A DNA stretch of 60,000 nt from Owenia fusiformis (Eukaryota > Annelida > Polychaeta > Sabellida > Oweniidae), in assembly GCA_903813345.2 (NCBI GenBank), contig CAIIXF020000006.1:26669936-26729935 (forward strand), given 5' to 3'. Below the pieces are notes generated by a model. The model had not been told where the DNA came from. It saw only the letters and a list, made by a program, of their open reading frames with translations, and made no database searches. Position numbers and translations under genes: made by a program. Shown here piece after piece: positions 1 through 12,167 of the stretch (the first letter of the stretch is position 1; each line of letters begins with the position of its first letter).

Positions 1-3000
1 CACTCACTTGGATTTTACCACGAACACAGTCGTCCGGACAGAGAAGAATATATCAAAATTATATGGGAGAATATAAAAACAGGTACGATACGAAAGCACT
101 AGTAATTTGTAACATCTAACATTGTCTCTTGTACAAAAAGGATATTATGTACCCAGAGGTTTGGGATATTGGCTTCAAATCGAGGAGTATATCGTTATCT
201 TACCTAAAGGTGATCTAGATATTATATTAGGGATAAAACGTATACTAGTATACGAAACTGACTTGACAGAGACTCTTCATATCTGTCCGACAAATCATTC
301 ATGCGAGGGTTGATCCAAAAGTTCCGAACCGTTTGCTCTAAAATCTTAATATTTTATGAATATTGTTCATATTTGGCCACAACCACCCCTTATATAGTAG
401 TTTCATTTTGTGTAAAAATAAACAATAAATCTGACCAGCAACGTAGGTGTCTGGGTACCATAGCACGATGACAACAGAGTAGGTGGGGCTGGAATAAATT
501 AAACTTTATTCCGAATTTCAGCAATTGAAGAGCTATTTCAAATCATTTCAATCTGTGGAGTTTCACCCCCATAAAATCTCATACAATAGGTCATTATAGT
601 TTATAAGTTCATTCGCCTTCAAAATAGTCACCACCATGTGCTGAACATTTCTTACAACGTTTCATCCAGTCATGAAATACATGGTGAAGTCCACCTTTAG
701 CTATAGCATAAACGCTATAATAAATGCCTGGATAAGGTCAGCTTCATCATCGAATTGGATACCACATAGTGGCTTTTTGGCCTCAGGAAACATATGAAAG
801 CCACATGGTGCCATATCAGGAGAATATGGTGGATGGTGCTGTAGTTGGGCCTGCAAGCACTAGTGTATTGCCTCTGTTGTAACATTGGCTCTGTGGGCTT
901 GGGCATTATCATGGTGAAAGTAAAAATTCACAAGGAATTCTGGTCATTTTTTCTCATAGCATCTTTAAAGATCTAATAGCAAAGGTTTTGCAAAAATAAA
1001 TCAATGCAGTGTAAAACAAATGTATGTATAATGAAGAAATAAATATTTAATGAAAAAAATAGATATGTGTTTGTAATATTGGTATTAACTTAAGATTAAA
1101 AAGTGTCACTATCTCTTTCATTTTTCAACAAATATAGGCTCACGTGACATATGACGCGGGGCAGTCAATTTTGATCTATCGTAGACCATATCAGTATCAA
1201 ACTGCCGATATTTCAACCTCGTCTTGCGAGGCCATTTTTATTTGAAACATCTTGAATTTGGTGTCAAAATAAAGCTGGTCACGCCCACTTTCAGAGTTAT
1301 CAATGAATCATTTACTACGACTACTATATTCATTTAGGAGGCGTGTAAAGTTAACCAATCAGAAAGACAATTGCTCCATATATGACAGTTCATTAACATA
1401 TTCAGTGTTTACTATTGTTTTTCGCGTCATGACAACACGAGTAGTAACCAATCAAAATGCCGTATTTTATCACGTGAGTTCAGGGTGACATGCACGACAT
1501 GTAAGTTTAGTCTGAGCTGATCGCGATGTTGAACAATTTCTTCTCGGAATTTGTCCAGAGAAATCAGCGATTCTAAATTAAGGTAGGATCTCCCATTTCT
1601 TCCTGTACAAGTTTTAACTTATCTCTATCGAATCCTAAAGTTTTGGATGAAGATATGAAGCATACGTTTAAGAACGAAGCGATTAATTTGACGATCTGAT
1701 TTTGCAATTTGCAATGGCCAATTTACTGCAAGTCTGCGTGTATTTGACAAGAGAAAGCGCCAAGTCTTGTATCCGAATGCTTAATAAGTTCAAAAATTAT
1801 CAAAGACCAATTACAAAGGAATTAAATGAACTCATTAAAGAAATAAATTCAAAATGGAAAGTACAATCAGAAAAACAAGAAAATTGCTGGCTGTGTCAGG
1901 AATATGTTAGAATTCGCAATCCAATGGGCCTGAAAAGAAAAGCAGTAACAGACAATGATATGCTTGATACTAGTACTAGTGGATCCAGCTTCAATTTTGA
2001 TGAAACTAATCTAGACCTCTCAAGCAGATTCATGTGCAGTACTCCCAAAAAGCGATGCACAATGACGACAACATCAGTTTCGGCACAAGTGACTCCCAGT
2101 CGTGGTAGAGAGACTACAATCAAAGATATAATTGATTCAAAAACAATCAAGGACCCCTTATCTGTATGGGAAGAAAAACTATTAACTACATGTAGTCTAG
2201 TACGTCAGAAAATGAAGCATGGTCAAAATGACGGGGAGCTCATCTGCAAAACTGGAGGAAAGGTAAGAAAACAATATTACCACAAGCACGATTATTAACT
2301 TGTATGTCAAACTGTTATTCACAAATGAATGGATTATATCTTTGTAATGCAGTCCCTGAGTCAATAGAAATCATAAGATCATACATTAGATAAAGTCACA
2401 TACATGGTGTTTAATGACCTTTTAATGTACACTTCAATTGATGATCATTAAGAGAGATCAAATGCCTATTAACAACTGTCTTTGTTATCTAAGAATTAAT
2501 TGATTCATGAATAGGTCCTTATCACTTGTAATTATTACATTCCAGCCACTTGTGTTTATGAAAGTAGACAGGCCCCAGATTCTAAGCAATAATGCAAAAT
2601 CACCATTGAAAAAGCAAAGATCAAGGAAAATGAAAAAATACAGGGAAAAATTGAGTGGTGGAATAAATGATTCAATGGTTTATCAGTTGTCAAATGAGTT
2701 TAAGGTGGAGTATAGAAAGAAGAGAAATCGTGGAATGATATCATCTCTTGCAAAATTAAAGCATAAGAAGATCTCCGCAAAACAAGCTCTTACAATGAAA
2801 GCAGCTGCAAGGTTAACTTGGGGACAAACAAAAGTTATTATGCGACACCTAAAAATTGCCAATGTCAAAATGGATAGCTACAACAATCAATGTGAAGAAA
2901 AGAAAAAACTACTCAGAAAAATAAACATAAGGGCAAAATTAAAATTGTTAGCGCAAAGGGATTTATCAGGACCATCAAGCAGAAAAGGTATAATTTACAA

Positions 3001-6000
3001 AAAATTGCCAATGGCATATATAACGAATCTGCCAGCACATATTACGGAACACATTAAAAAAATGGAACAATACAATTTGCTGATAAAAGATCATCCTGTT
3101 ATACCTCAAAATGAGATTTGGATCAAAATTGGAGGTGATAAGGGAGGGGGTAGTACGAAAGTAAGCTTTCAAGTACTCAATACAAATCACCCAAATGCGA
3201 CAACAAACACACTTGTTTTTGCTATGGTCCGTGCTAGCGACAGCCGAGAAAACCTGGAGGCATTATTGAACCGATATAAACCGGAATTTGAACACTTAAA
3301 AACCATGAAATATAATGACAAATTGATAAGGCTGTTTCTGTGTGGAGACTATGAATTCCTCACTAAAACAATGGGATTGTCTGGCCCTGCTGGCACATTC
3401 CCATGTCTATGGTGCAACATAAACCACTCAGAATTTGGTATTCCTAGAAAGGATCGAAAGAATATCTCAGAGAGAAATCTCCAGGAAATGAAAGGATTAT
3501 ACAACGAATTTTTGATTGATGGAGATGGAAAAAAAGCAAATGCTAAGAACTATAAAAACGTTATACATTCCCCTCTATTTGATATAGAACTCTCCCATAT
3601 TTGCCCCCCTTACCTACATATTTTACTTGGACTTGTCCTCAAACACCATAATACATAATATCTGCATGTAACAAAATGGATATTATTATTGCAAAGCGCA
3701 TCGCAAAGGAAGATATGGACGCGGAAAGTGGAAGTGATACAGTCTATGGAATTTACATAAAAGGATGGAAAAAACTATATGGACTAAAAAGGAAATGGGA
3801 AAAAACTTCAAATACTTCACAAAAGCAGAAACTTCATGATCAAATGTGGGAAATAAAGGAAAAATTAGAACTTAAACTGGAATCTGGGCCAGTTGCTGCC
3901 TCGTTGGATGGCATACTCAAAAAACATAGTATTCACAGAGCGGCGTATCACGGAAAAAGCCTGGTCGGCAACCATTGCCACAAATATCTTAAAAGAGAAG
4001 TGTATGAGGATTTGGGAGATGAGGTTGTTCGAGTTTCTTCTCAAATGTGCCAATCTTTAGGAATTAAAACAAGAATACTGAAACAAGCAACTGAGGCCAA
4101 GAATAAGTTCATAAAAATAAACGATGCCTTTGCCCAGGTGCATGTTTTGATCAGCCATTGCAAGAAAATAGAAAATGACGAAATACCTTTTATCCAAAAA
4201 TCCATAGACAACTATCTAACAACATTTAGAACACTTTACCCAGACATGAACATCCCACCCAAGGCACATATCTTGGAAGACCATATAGTACCCTGGATAG
4301 CTCGTTTTAATTGTGGCATGGGCCTGCAAGGAGAACAGGGTATCGAATCAATTCACAAGATTTTTAATGAACTAGATCAAAGAATGGGCTCGGTAAAAAA
4401 TCCAGTCAACAGGATTACATCAACTCTCACGGAATATTATTTGGCATGTCAGCCTGAAATAATCAGCGCCAATCCCATCGTTAAGAGAGAGAAACGTAAT
4501 GTCGTCAAGAAGCTGTAATATGTAAGTTAAGACTTTTTTTCCATTCATCAAAGACATGTAACATGTCTTTGCTAGCATTCAAACAGCATACATTTACACA
4601 CATCACATTATCTAAAAAGCAGAAGATAACACCATAAAATTAATACAATTAATTTAAAAAGTCTACAAACGTGCATGATTTTAAACAAAATGACTAATAA
4701 TTAACCGACTAACAATATATAACACTATTACTATGAAAAATTCAAGAAATTACTGTGAAATGTATAGTGGCCATTAAAAGGGGATAAGTAAATTGACTGT
4801 TGTAACTTAATACCTAATGCATACATGGCTATCAGGCACACATTGCCTATTAGAGTTAAATGTTAATGGGATCTCCACTAGCACCACTAGTGGATATCTA
4901 TATCACTACAACTAAATCTACAGTTCTGGCTCCCAATTAAGGTAGGATCTCCCATTTCTTCCTGTACAAGTTTTAACTTATCTCTATCGAATCCTAAAGT
5001 TTTGGATGAAGATATGAAGCATACGTTTAAGAACGAAGCGATTAATTTGACGATCTGATTTTGCAATTTGCAATGGCCAATTTACTGCAAGTCTGCGTGT
5101 ATTTGACAAGAGATAGCGCCAAGTCTTGTATCCGAATGCTTGTTAAGCCACTCAAAAACAAGATCCATATTTTCTAAATTTGATAACTTTGCAGAGAGCC
5201 CGTTTTCATAACCTGTTTTCCGCGTCTAAATTCAAACTGAGTAGGATTATAGGATCGCTGGGATTCTCAGTCAATGGCAACGGGTCTTCATTCCAGAACG
5301 CACATTTTTTTAGTTGATTCTCCGTCATAGTACTTGTCTAAAGTCCATATCTGCTCTTTTACTGGCATACATGTACCTGGACATATTTCCCCTCCTTAAA
5401 TTGTCCTCCTTAAATAACTTCCTCTCGCCGATTTATATATAGCCATTTCCCAGAACCCGGGAGTCAGAATCGCTGATGTTTGCCATATTGAACATGTTGA
5501 AATATGTACTGTAATATCTGTAATACTAGGCATTGCCTGCTACGCGTAAGGGTCACGTGACTAGCGCGATACAGGAAAAATGGGGAATTTCGAAACAACA
5601 ATTTTTGGGCACTTTTATTGCAAATTTCAGGTATTTATAAGTGTTTGTGGTATAAAATATAATCCACAGACATAAATGAACATCCAAACTACATATTTTA
5701 TTACGTTTTGGAGCCTTTTTTGCTTTTAAAATGACATCTTTAAGATCTTTCTTCAGCACCCAGAACACATTTTTAAACTGAGTGTCATACCTAATTGATT
5801 GACTCAAAATAGATCAACATACCTCATAAAAGTAATCTAGTTTACAACTTCATAAATGAGTGATACGGTTTTGTAAATGACCTTTAAATAATAAGCTCCA
5901 TTGACGGGGACTCCAGTTGCCACAGATTGAATCAGGATAACTGTGTCGTACTCTTGCTCCACCTACCCTGTTGTCATGTTGCTATGGTAACCAGACACTT

Positions 6001-9000
6001 AGTTGCTGGTCAGATTTATTGTTTATTTTTACGCAAAATGAAACTACTATATATGGGGTGGTTGTGGCCAAATATGAACAGTGTTCATAAAATATTAAGA
6101 TTTTTAGAGCAAACGGTTTGGAACTTTTGGATCAACCCTCGTATTTTAGTTGCTTTTTACTAATTTCTGTAAATTCATTTATGAAAATATGAGAGCACGT
6201 TTAAATCGGGGAAATCGATGGTAAATTGAAATATATCCCATCTATGAGTAACTGTGTTTTTCTAACATCTCAATGGAAACAACAGTGGATGATTTTAATG
6301 TTAATTTTGAATTTGGCTTTACCATTGTAACCATACATTTATCTTGTTTTAGGTTTTAGTAGCAATTTTGATGTAAAACGCAGTGCTAGAAAACTTGTTC
6401 GCTATGATTATGAAAGTGTTATGCATTACAAACAGAATGCATTTAGTAAGGATCCTAGGTAACCACAATAACTTTTTTTATATATTTATTTATCAATTAT
6501 CATCATTAGTTACATTTACAAAATTATCTTCAATCGCCAAATGCATGCATGGCATTATACAAGACATTGATGCGATTTTGAATATAATATAAGGAGCAAT
6601 GTTGGGGTTATTAACTACAATAACAACATATACGAAGTAACGATTAACTACCAAACACTTTTATAAGAATTTAGTTTTGGACTAGTTTCTTGTATCACTT
6701 TATGTAACGTTCAAAGAATTTAGTTTAGTGCGAGTATCGTATCACTTTCTGTAACATTCAAAGAATTTAGTTTAGTACGAGTATCGTATCACTTTCTGTA
6801 GCATTCAAATAATTTAGTTTAGTACGAGTATCGTTTCACTTTCTGTAACGTTCAAAGAATTTAGTTTAGTGCGAGCATCGTATCACTTTCTGTAACGTTC
6901 AAAGAATTTAGTTTAGTGCGAGTATCGTATCACTTTCTGTAGCATTCAAATAATTTAGTTTAGTACGAGTATCGTATCACTTTCTGTAACATTCAAAGAA
7001 TTTACTTTAGTACGACTATAATGTAACATTTTCTGTTCCATTTCAGGAATTAAGTTTTGGACAAGTGTTTTGTTTCACATTTGAAATGGGAATTTGAAAT
7101 AGTTTGTATTTGTCAAATGAAAGACAACATTCATAATTCAAACATACAATAGCGTTTCAAACATATTTCTCAGATAAATTTTATCAACAGTAACACAGTA
7201 TAATTAATGAGATGAGAACAATCTAGTATCAAAGTACTGAATGAATTTAACATTTTGCCACATATCCTTTCATTATGTATTCCCTAAAGTCTGCCAGCTT
7301 GCTAACCTTGTATCCGGTAGCCGACAGGCTTTAGTTGCATTCGCGAATACAAGCTTAGTAATTCAACAACTGAATTATGACTTCATTAACTTTGTAGATA
7401 CCTACGTACAATACAACCAATACAGCCCAAAAAGGATGTAGGCCAAAGGAATGGAATATCAAAGTTAGATACAGCGGAAATACAGATCCTTTATGATTGC
7501 CCCGTTACGGTAGACATAGGTATGTTAATCATTGAGATGGTTTATAAAATAGAAATTATTATCTTTCTTAAAAATGATTCATAAAAAGATAGATATGACT
7601 CGTATGTTCATAAGAAAGTAATTACGTTAGCACTGATAGGCTGTTCCGAGTAAACAAAATATATAATCAAAAAGAGAAATCGTAGTTTCAATGCTAATAT
7701 CCAAATAAATGATCCAAGATGAATACTTTTTTTTGTTGGACATACAGGGGACCCCGATATAGGAAATACAACGACACATGCACCGCCAGAGGAGCCAGCA
7801 AGTTAGTATAAAAGAACACCTATCGGGTTAAGGTTCTTTCATAGTTCAACTCAAACGGTGCATTTTAAGAACAATAGTGTTCGCTCAATACACCAATACT
7901 TTCTTATTAATCACAGTCTTTCTTTGATTATCCAAAGCTATTCCGAGGGATTGTAGAGAATTTTGAATCGTTCCCTAACATGGGTTTATTTCTAATGAAT
8001 CACATGTATGATCTGTTAATTTAACAGAATGGTTACGAAAGTTTAAGAGTTCTTAATTTTTCAGCGTCGGACTGCAAATCAAATTCTGAAACCTTGTTAG
8101 TTTTGAAATGCCCGAAAAAGGCAAACAAAAAGTTCTAAAAAGCAAGCCAAATGTCCTGCATACTATTGAAATGGATTCTAGTACTACTATCCGGGCCTAT
8201 CCTACATGAACATGCTTGTTGATTCGATCAACTTGAGTTTTTCTGAGAAAATGATGACTTCAGCAAAAGTACATCGACTTAACATTTGTTACGCGGTAAA
8301 CGCGATACAAATTTATGTCATATTCCGCAACTTGCGGTGTGTGACAGATTCACATGCAGTATATAGCATACTCACTAACACCCCAGTCACATTTCCTACG
8401 GCGACCTTGCGGTCTATCATTTCTGCGGCCAGTAACATTTTTACGCTCGCCGTGGAATTTCTGCGCTCTCATACGTTTGCAGTTTTCCTACGCTCGCCGC
8501 AGAAATACACTGATTTAATTGATCTGCGGTCGGCCTCCGTACGACAAATGTGACTGGGGTGTAACTAATGAGAACTCGACCCATATTCCGCAAGTGAGTA
8601 TGAGATATTCTGCAGGTGAGTATCGGGTATTCACTGAAATCAATGTATCGCATATTCACTGCGGAATATGCCATATACCGCGTGCACTCCAGTTGTCCGA
8701 AACCCAGTTGTCCGAAATGCAGTTGTCCGAAACCCATTACTCCGAAAAATATAGTCATTAATTTACCAGAGAAAGGGGAGACGTACTTAAGCTTAGGCCA
8801 GTTTCATGCCAGTATTTGGCCAAATTAATGGCATGGACGCATTCTGATGTTCATAGATCTCTCTCTCTCTCGCTTTGAATTGCATCCATTGCACGTGTTA
8901 CCAGAATGGCAGGAACGGGTAATTTATTTTACATTGTGATTCTAAAAAAAGGTTATCAAAACACAATATATATTACGGAACAGTTTATCTTATCTTCTTC

Positions 9001-12000
9001 AATCTCTTTTACATGTAGGCAAAATAAAATGAATCATTTTGAAACAGATAAAATAAGTTTACGCATATAGTACTTTAAGAATAAAACAGTATACATATTA
9101 CGTTGTCAAAATATTTCGTCGCATTTATTTCTTAGTCTCTGTATTTTATCAAATCGTAAAAGAACAAAATATTCTTAACTTAATCACTTGGGATCAACTG
9201 GAAACGAAGGCAGGCTGTCCTCGTATCAAAATGGATGTTCTCCCATTCGCAAGAAGTTTCATTTTCGCCATGTATTCACTTCATCCTTTTAATTTAATCT
9301 CTATTTCTCGAACAGAGTACTTACAAGTGAAGAATAAGTTTTGGTTTCAAAAGATGTACATGTTAATTTAACTAAATAAATGCCCACTGGCTTGGGAAAG
9401 CTATTTTTCCTTTTATGAACGCCCATCACCCATTGGAAAATGTTGTTCCCTCTCAAAAAGGCCCATGGGCCATAAAGAAAATTGGTTTAAAAATTGTAGA
9501 CCCCTATGTATGTTGTGTAAACGCCATTTTACAATGAGAATAACATAATTTGTTTGTTTGAACATCTATATCACCTGTATATGAACTTTCGTAGCTAAAC
9601 ATTAAGCAATTAACGTCTTGACTTAGCATATTTAGCCTAATTTTGCAATGATGTCAACGTTATTCCAATGTTATGTTGTGATTCGCAGAGGTTGCGACAA
9701 CGAGATTCGCTTAAAAAAATTGTATTTTTCAAATAAGATCCCCCTAATTTTCGGAGAACTGGGTTTCGGACAACTGGGTTTCGGAAAACTGGGTTTCGGA
9801 GAACTGGGTTTCGGACAACTGGGTTGACCCCGAGTATGGCATATTCACCCGTATCACAAATACTGCGCAACCATGAATATATGTCATATTCCGCTTAATA
9901 CCATTGACTGATGACTCAGCATCGGGATGTCATCATGTTTGTCACCGAGGGGATAGATACAAAATCTTCATTATCTCGAAAGAACTCAGAAGTCTATCGA
10001 GTCGCAACAAGTATATTCATGTGGGGCAGCATTAATGGAATATATTCCAATAGTAGGAATATTGGTTCTTAAACGGGACATTAAAGCTTAACTCAGACAT
10101 TTTGGCATTTTTCGATGTTTCGTAATTTCAAACGCTGGTAATTTCAGAGATAAAGTCGCTACATTGTACAGTTGATTATGGTAGGACAAAACAAGCATGT
10201 GGAATAAGGGAATTATCAGAACCAAAATTATTGAAGAATGAGTCAGCAGGAAATGGACATTACCCAAAATTTGAACGAACTACCTGGAATTGGCTGAGCG
10301 GTGAGTGGCATGACTCTTCAGTGGTACTGATGGTATATCTACTTTTAGAAAAGAATTATGAATTATGACAGAATCGTTGTGAATATTATTATATAGATAG
10401 TCTGATTAATGCGTGAAACTGTGACACTATCAAGGGTAATCATGTTTTTCGACAACACGAACTCTCATGCCAAATCCGTTTCACAAATGCAAGTAAAATA
10501 CATTAGCTATGTTAAAATTCATCAAATATTAACTGACACATTATTGAGACAAAGTAAGCCTAATATTGCTTGATTGAGATATCTGTTCATAAAAATTATA
10601 TGTTGGCCCAGATAAATGGAAAGCGATGTTTCTTTATGTTGGAGCTTTGCGTATTTAGGACGGTGACGTAACAGCAATGGTGTATTTTGTATATCTAGGG
10701 TACTATTGGTATATTGATGGTGATACGGTCAGGGACAATGATACTGTACACTTGGAGTCTGAGGTTGTTCACCCGGGAGATTACTGCCTTCAGTTCAGCT
10801 ACTGGAATTATGCATCTAAGACATCGTAAGTATTCATTCAATTTTGTAAGTATTGCGGATTACTAGTATACGACTATTTTTCTAAAGTCTATGTCACATT
10901 TGCTTTACGGCAGCCGCACCTTCAAAAACTCGATTTAGAAAATCTACATCGTACTGCGTATCTCTATATTTCATGCTTCATATTTCTCTCGATTTTGGGA
11001 AGCTACGGCCATCGTACGGCTGCTGTAGATCAAATGTAATAAAGGCTTAACTATGAGACATAAGACAAATTAATACCCCTCCCCAAATAAATATTTTTAT
11101 GATCGCGTGATGATTTAGATTTGATATTTCCAGCATGAGAGTGTTCATTGAGTATAAAGAAATAAATGAAAAGTTCAGTAAACCCGATGAACAGTCGTGG
11201 ATTACTCCAACTATACCATTTACTGCCAGGAACCGATTTATCGTAAGTGCCATTCTGATTTTATTTTTTCATTTGAGCAATTTTCCTTGACAGTGCCCTG
11301 GTTGGATTTTAATAGCCAAATGTTTACATAGTCAATAGTGCCGTTTTAAATAGTGCCGTTTTATTTGCAAGAAAGCATATGAATGAATCATTTATTAGAT
11401 AAAACAGTCATCAATGTTTAGTTACTCTCTAACCAAGCTTGTATTCGTGAATGCAAATAGCGGCTACCGGCAATAAGGTTGATTGCAATTTGATGGCAAA
11501 CTCATTTAAATATGAATAGTGCCTGCCATGCGTCCCGTTAGTTGCCAGCTCTCGCCTCAAAAGCTGACCTAAATAACGGTTTAATCTGGCTATTAAGCAG
11601 CAACTAACATCGACTATCGAGGTGTTCGGAATTTTATATTGCTGAAGTACACCTGCCACACGATAATCAGTGTTAGTTGCTGCTTTAATACTAGATTAAA
11701 TCGCCATTTAGCTCCGCTACTGGGTTTGGGGCGAGAGCTGCAACTAACGGCACATACAGTGGGTATTCATATTTAAATGAGTTTGCAATCAAATTGCAGT
11801 CAACCCGCAAATAACTTCGCAAATTCGCAAATAACGGCTACCGGCCATTGCATAAATTAACCCATCAAAACAAGCAAAGTTATTACTTTATTTCGCGTTT
11901 ACATACATATGGTCATCCTATTTTATCTAATTCTAATCTATTCATTATTTTTCAGCTTCAGTTTGTCATAACTGTTGACAAGACGGTTGTAAATAACAGG

Positions 12001-12084
12001 TTTGCATCAACGGCAGGTGACTTTGCTCTTGATGAAATCAAATTGGGAAGTGCAGTTAAAGGAAATTGTATATATTCAGATTGA
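1..12084 (+). CDS. Astacin-MAM metalloprotease gene, 3' part (paralogue 1)
   Basis: Seen: exons 1-82, 6353-6458, 7398-7510, 7748-7801, 10148-10300, 10699-10825, 11134-11242 and 11956-12084 (stop TGA). All junctions are GT-AG and all phases join. The first exon carries the end of the zinc-binding helix ([14 protein letters not shown]), the second the Met-turn SVMHY, the third the end of the catalytic domain ([16 protein letters not shown]). A 54-nt linker exon rich in T and P follows, then a four-exon MAM domain ending [10 protein letters not shown]. The family is known as secreted zinc endopeptidases; MAM domains mediate adhesion or oligomerisation. The signal peptide, prodomain and the HE of HExxH lie before the window. 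Lengths of exon 6353-6458 (106 nt) and the four MAM exons (153, 127, 109, 129 nt) equal those of the minus-strand paralogue. A polyadenylation signal follows 84 bases after the stop. Substrate unknown. Confidence 0.88.
575..945 (-). pseudogene. Mariner transposase C-terminal remnant
   Basis: On the minus strand the translation contains HHDNA, then [22 protein letters not shown] and [11 protein letters not shown]. This is the mariner layout around the catalytic D of HDNAxAH and the YSPDLAPxDF motif. Stops and frame changes break it and the N-terminal two thirds are absent, so it cannot make an active enzyme. Confidence 0.75.
1576..1781 (+). repeat. 206-bp direct repeat, left copy
   Basis: From AATTAAGGTAGGATCTCCC to CGAATGCTT this is almost identical to 4936-5141 (one mismatch seen, GAAAGCG against GATAGCG). 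The left copy contains the first codons of the transposase gene; the right copy lies beyond its 3' end in the same orientation. It is not a long terminal repeat in the usual sense, because it is not at the element ends. Confidence 0.85.
1702..4518 (+). pseudogene. RAG1/Transib-like DDE transposase, one intron, one frameshift
   Basis: Seen: exon 1702-2262, donor GTAAGA, acceptor ending at 2545, then ORF 2546-3658, then ORF 3676-4518 in another frame. Phase 0 is kept across the intron. Exon 1 has a CWLC motif and basic stretches. In the 383-codon reading that opens at 2507, D211 lies in GGDKGGGS, D281 in CGDYEFL, and C300/C303 in PCLWC. In the second ORF HILEDH gives H198 and H203, and GEQGIES gives E220 and E224. 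Known: mouse RAG1 has D600, D708, C727/C730, H937/H942 and E962. The D-to-CxxC distance (19) and the H-to-H distance (5) are the same, and the E follows the second H by 21 instead of 20. Inference: an RNase H-fold transposase of the RAG1/Transib type. A frame change near 3650-3675 breaks the copy unless an unseen splice repairs it. Start codon uncertain, as ATG 1702 lies in a direct repeat. Confidence 0.72.
4936..5141 (+). repeat. 206-bp direct repeat, right copy
   Basis: Second copy of 1576-1781, about 420 bases after the transposase stop. After CGAATGCTT the two copies diverge at once. The high identity means the duplication is young or the copies are kept alike by gene conversion. Confidence 0.85.
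6665..7020 (+). repeat. 47-bp tandem repeat, about 7-8 copies
   Basis: The unit contains GAATTTAGTTTAGT, CGAGTATCGTATCACTTTCT and GTAACRTTCAAA. Starts are spaced 47 bp apart (6713, 6760, 6807, 6854 and so on), with decayed copies at both edges. It lies in the astacin gene 1 intron between 6459 and 7397 and has no coding role. Confidence 0.85.
8300..9905. repeat. Region with inverted short-repeat clusters, likely a DNA transposon relic
   Basis: At 8690-8740 the word CAGTTGTCCGAAA repeats about every 16-18 bases. At 9745-9825 its complement (TTTCGGACAACTG) repeats five times. Outside both clusters lie matching GGAATATGCCATA-type stretches in opposite orientation (about 8660 and 9835). The arrangement suggests terminal inverted repeats with subterminal repeats around about 1 kb of unrecognised filler. 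It lies in the astacin gene 1 intron 7802-10147. Confidence 0.55.
10887..11048. mobile_element. MITE about 165 bp, copy 1
   Basis: The ends are inverted repeats: CACATTTGCTTTACGGCAGC at the left and its complement-like GGCTGCTGTAGATCAAATGT at the right. A second copy is at 24009-24177 with the same internal TTTCTCTCGATTT stretch. No coding capacity; it lies between the second and third MAM exons of gene 1. Confidence 0.75.
11457..11848. repeat. Imperfect palindrome about 390 bp (foldback or MITE)
   Basis: The left arm (CGGTTGATTGCAATTTGA-type words, CAAACTCATTTAAATATGAA, CCCGTTAGTTGC) returns as its reverse complement in the right arm up to 11848, centred near 11650. A related end fragment (GGTAGCC, GCATTCGCGAATACAAGCTT) is seen at 7305-7355. 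It lies in the intron before the last MAM exon of gene 1. Confidence 0.75.
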
Positions 12085-12167
12085 CTGTAACAGATCTAGA
12101 AAATATATCCGACTTATTAGAGAAAGATATTGTATTCCATCGTATTATGTTCTATGAGTTTCACATA

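Larger units (their letters stand above)
1141..5559. mobile_element. Candidate boundaries of the RAG1/Transib-like element
   Basis: The left end 1141-1164 begins CACGTGAC and continues with ACGCG and GCAG. The reverse complement of 5537-5559 also begins CACGTGAC, followed by ACGCG and GCAG at nearly the same spacing, giving an imperfect inverted repeat of about 23 bp around the transposase gene. Transib and RAG-type elements are known to start with CAC heptamers. Against it: the 5-bp flanks (AGGCT and ACTAG) are not a target duplication, and the core is a palindromic E-box-like word that can recur by chance. Confidence 0.35.
302..6153. mobile_element. Decayed mariner with about 180-bp inverted ends, split by a later insertion
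   Basis: Bases about 302-486 recur as the reverse complement at about 5963-6153. The outer ends read GAGGGTTGATCCAAAAGTTC, a mariner-type terminus, next to TG (left) and TA (right). The 3' half of a mariner transposase lies just inside the left end on the minus strand; no N-terminal half is recognisable at the right end. Inference: an old mariner copy was disrupted by the insertion that carries the 1702-4518 transposase gene, and part of the mariner was lost. Confidence 0.65.
83..6352 (+). other. Intron of astacin-MAM gene 1 filled by nested transposons
   Basis: Donor GTACGA follows base 82 and the acceptor TTGTTTTAG precedes 6353; phase 1 is kept across the junction. The 6.3-kb intron contains mariner remains at both ends and the RAG1-like transposase gene in the middle. 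The corresponding intron of the minus-strand paralogue (18949-19234) is only 286 bp, so most of this length is inserted DNA. Confidence 0.8.

Noticed and set aside
1576-5141. LTR retrotransposon reading of the direct repeats
   Set aside because: No gag or reverse transcriptase lies between them, and no primer-binding site or TG...CA ends are seen; the gene inside is a DDE transposase.
8206-8828. Overlapping plus and minus open frames of 70-115 codons
   Set aside because: They lie in the repeat-rich region with inverted short-repeat clusters, on both strands at once, with no protein motif.
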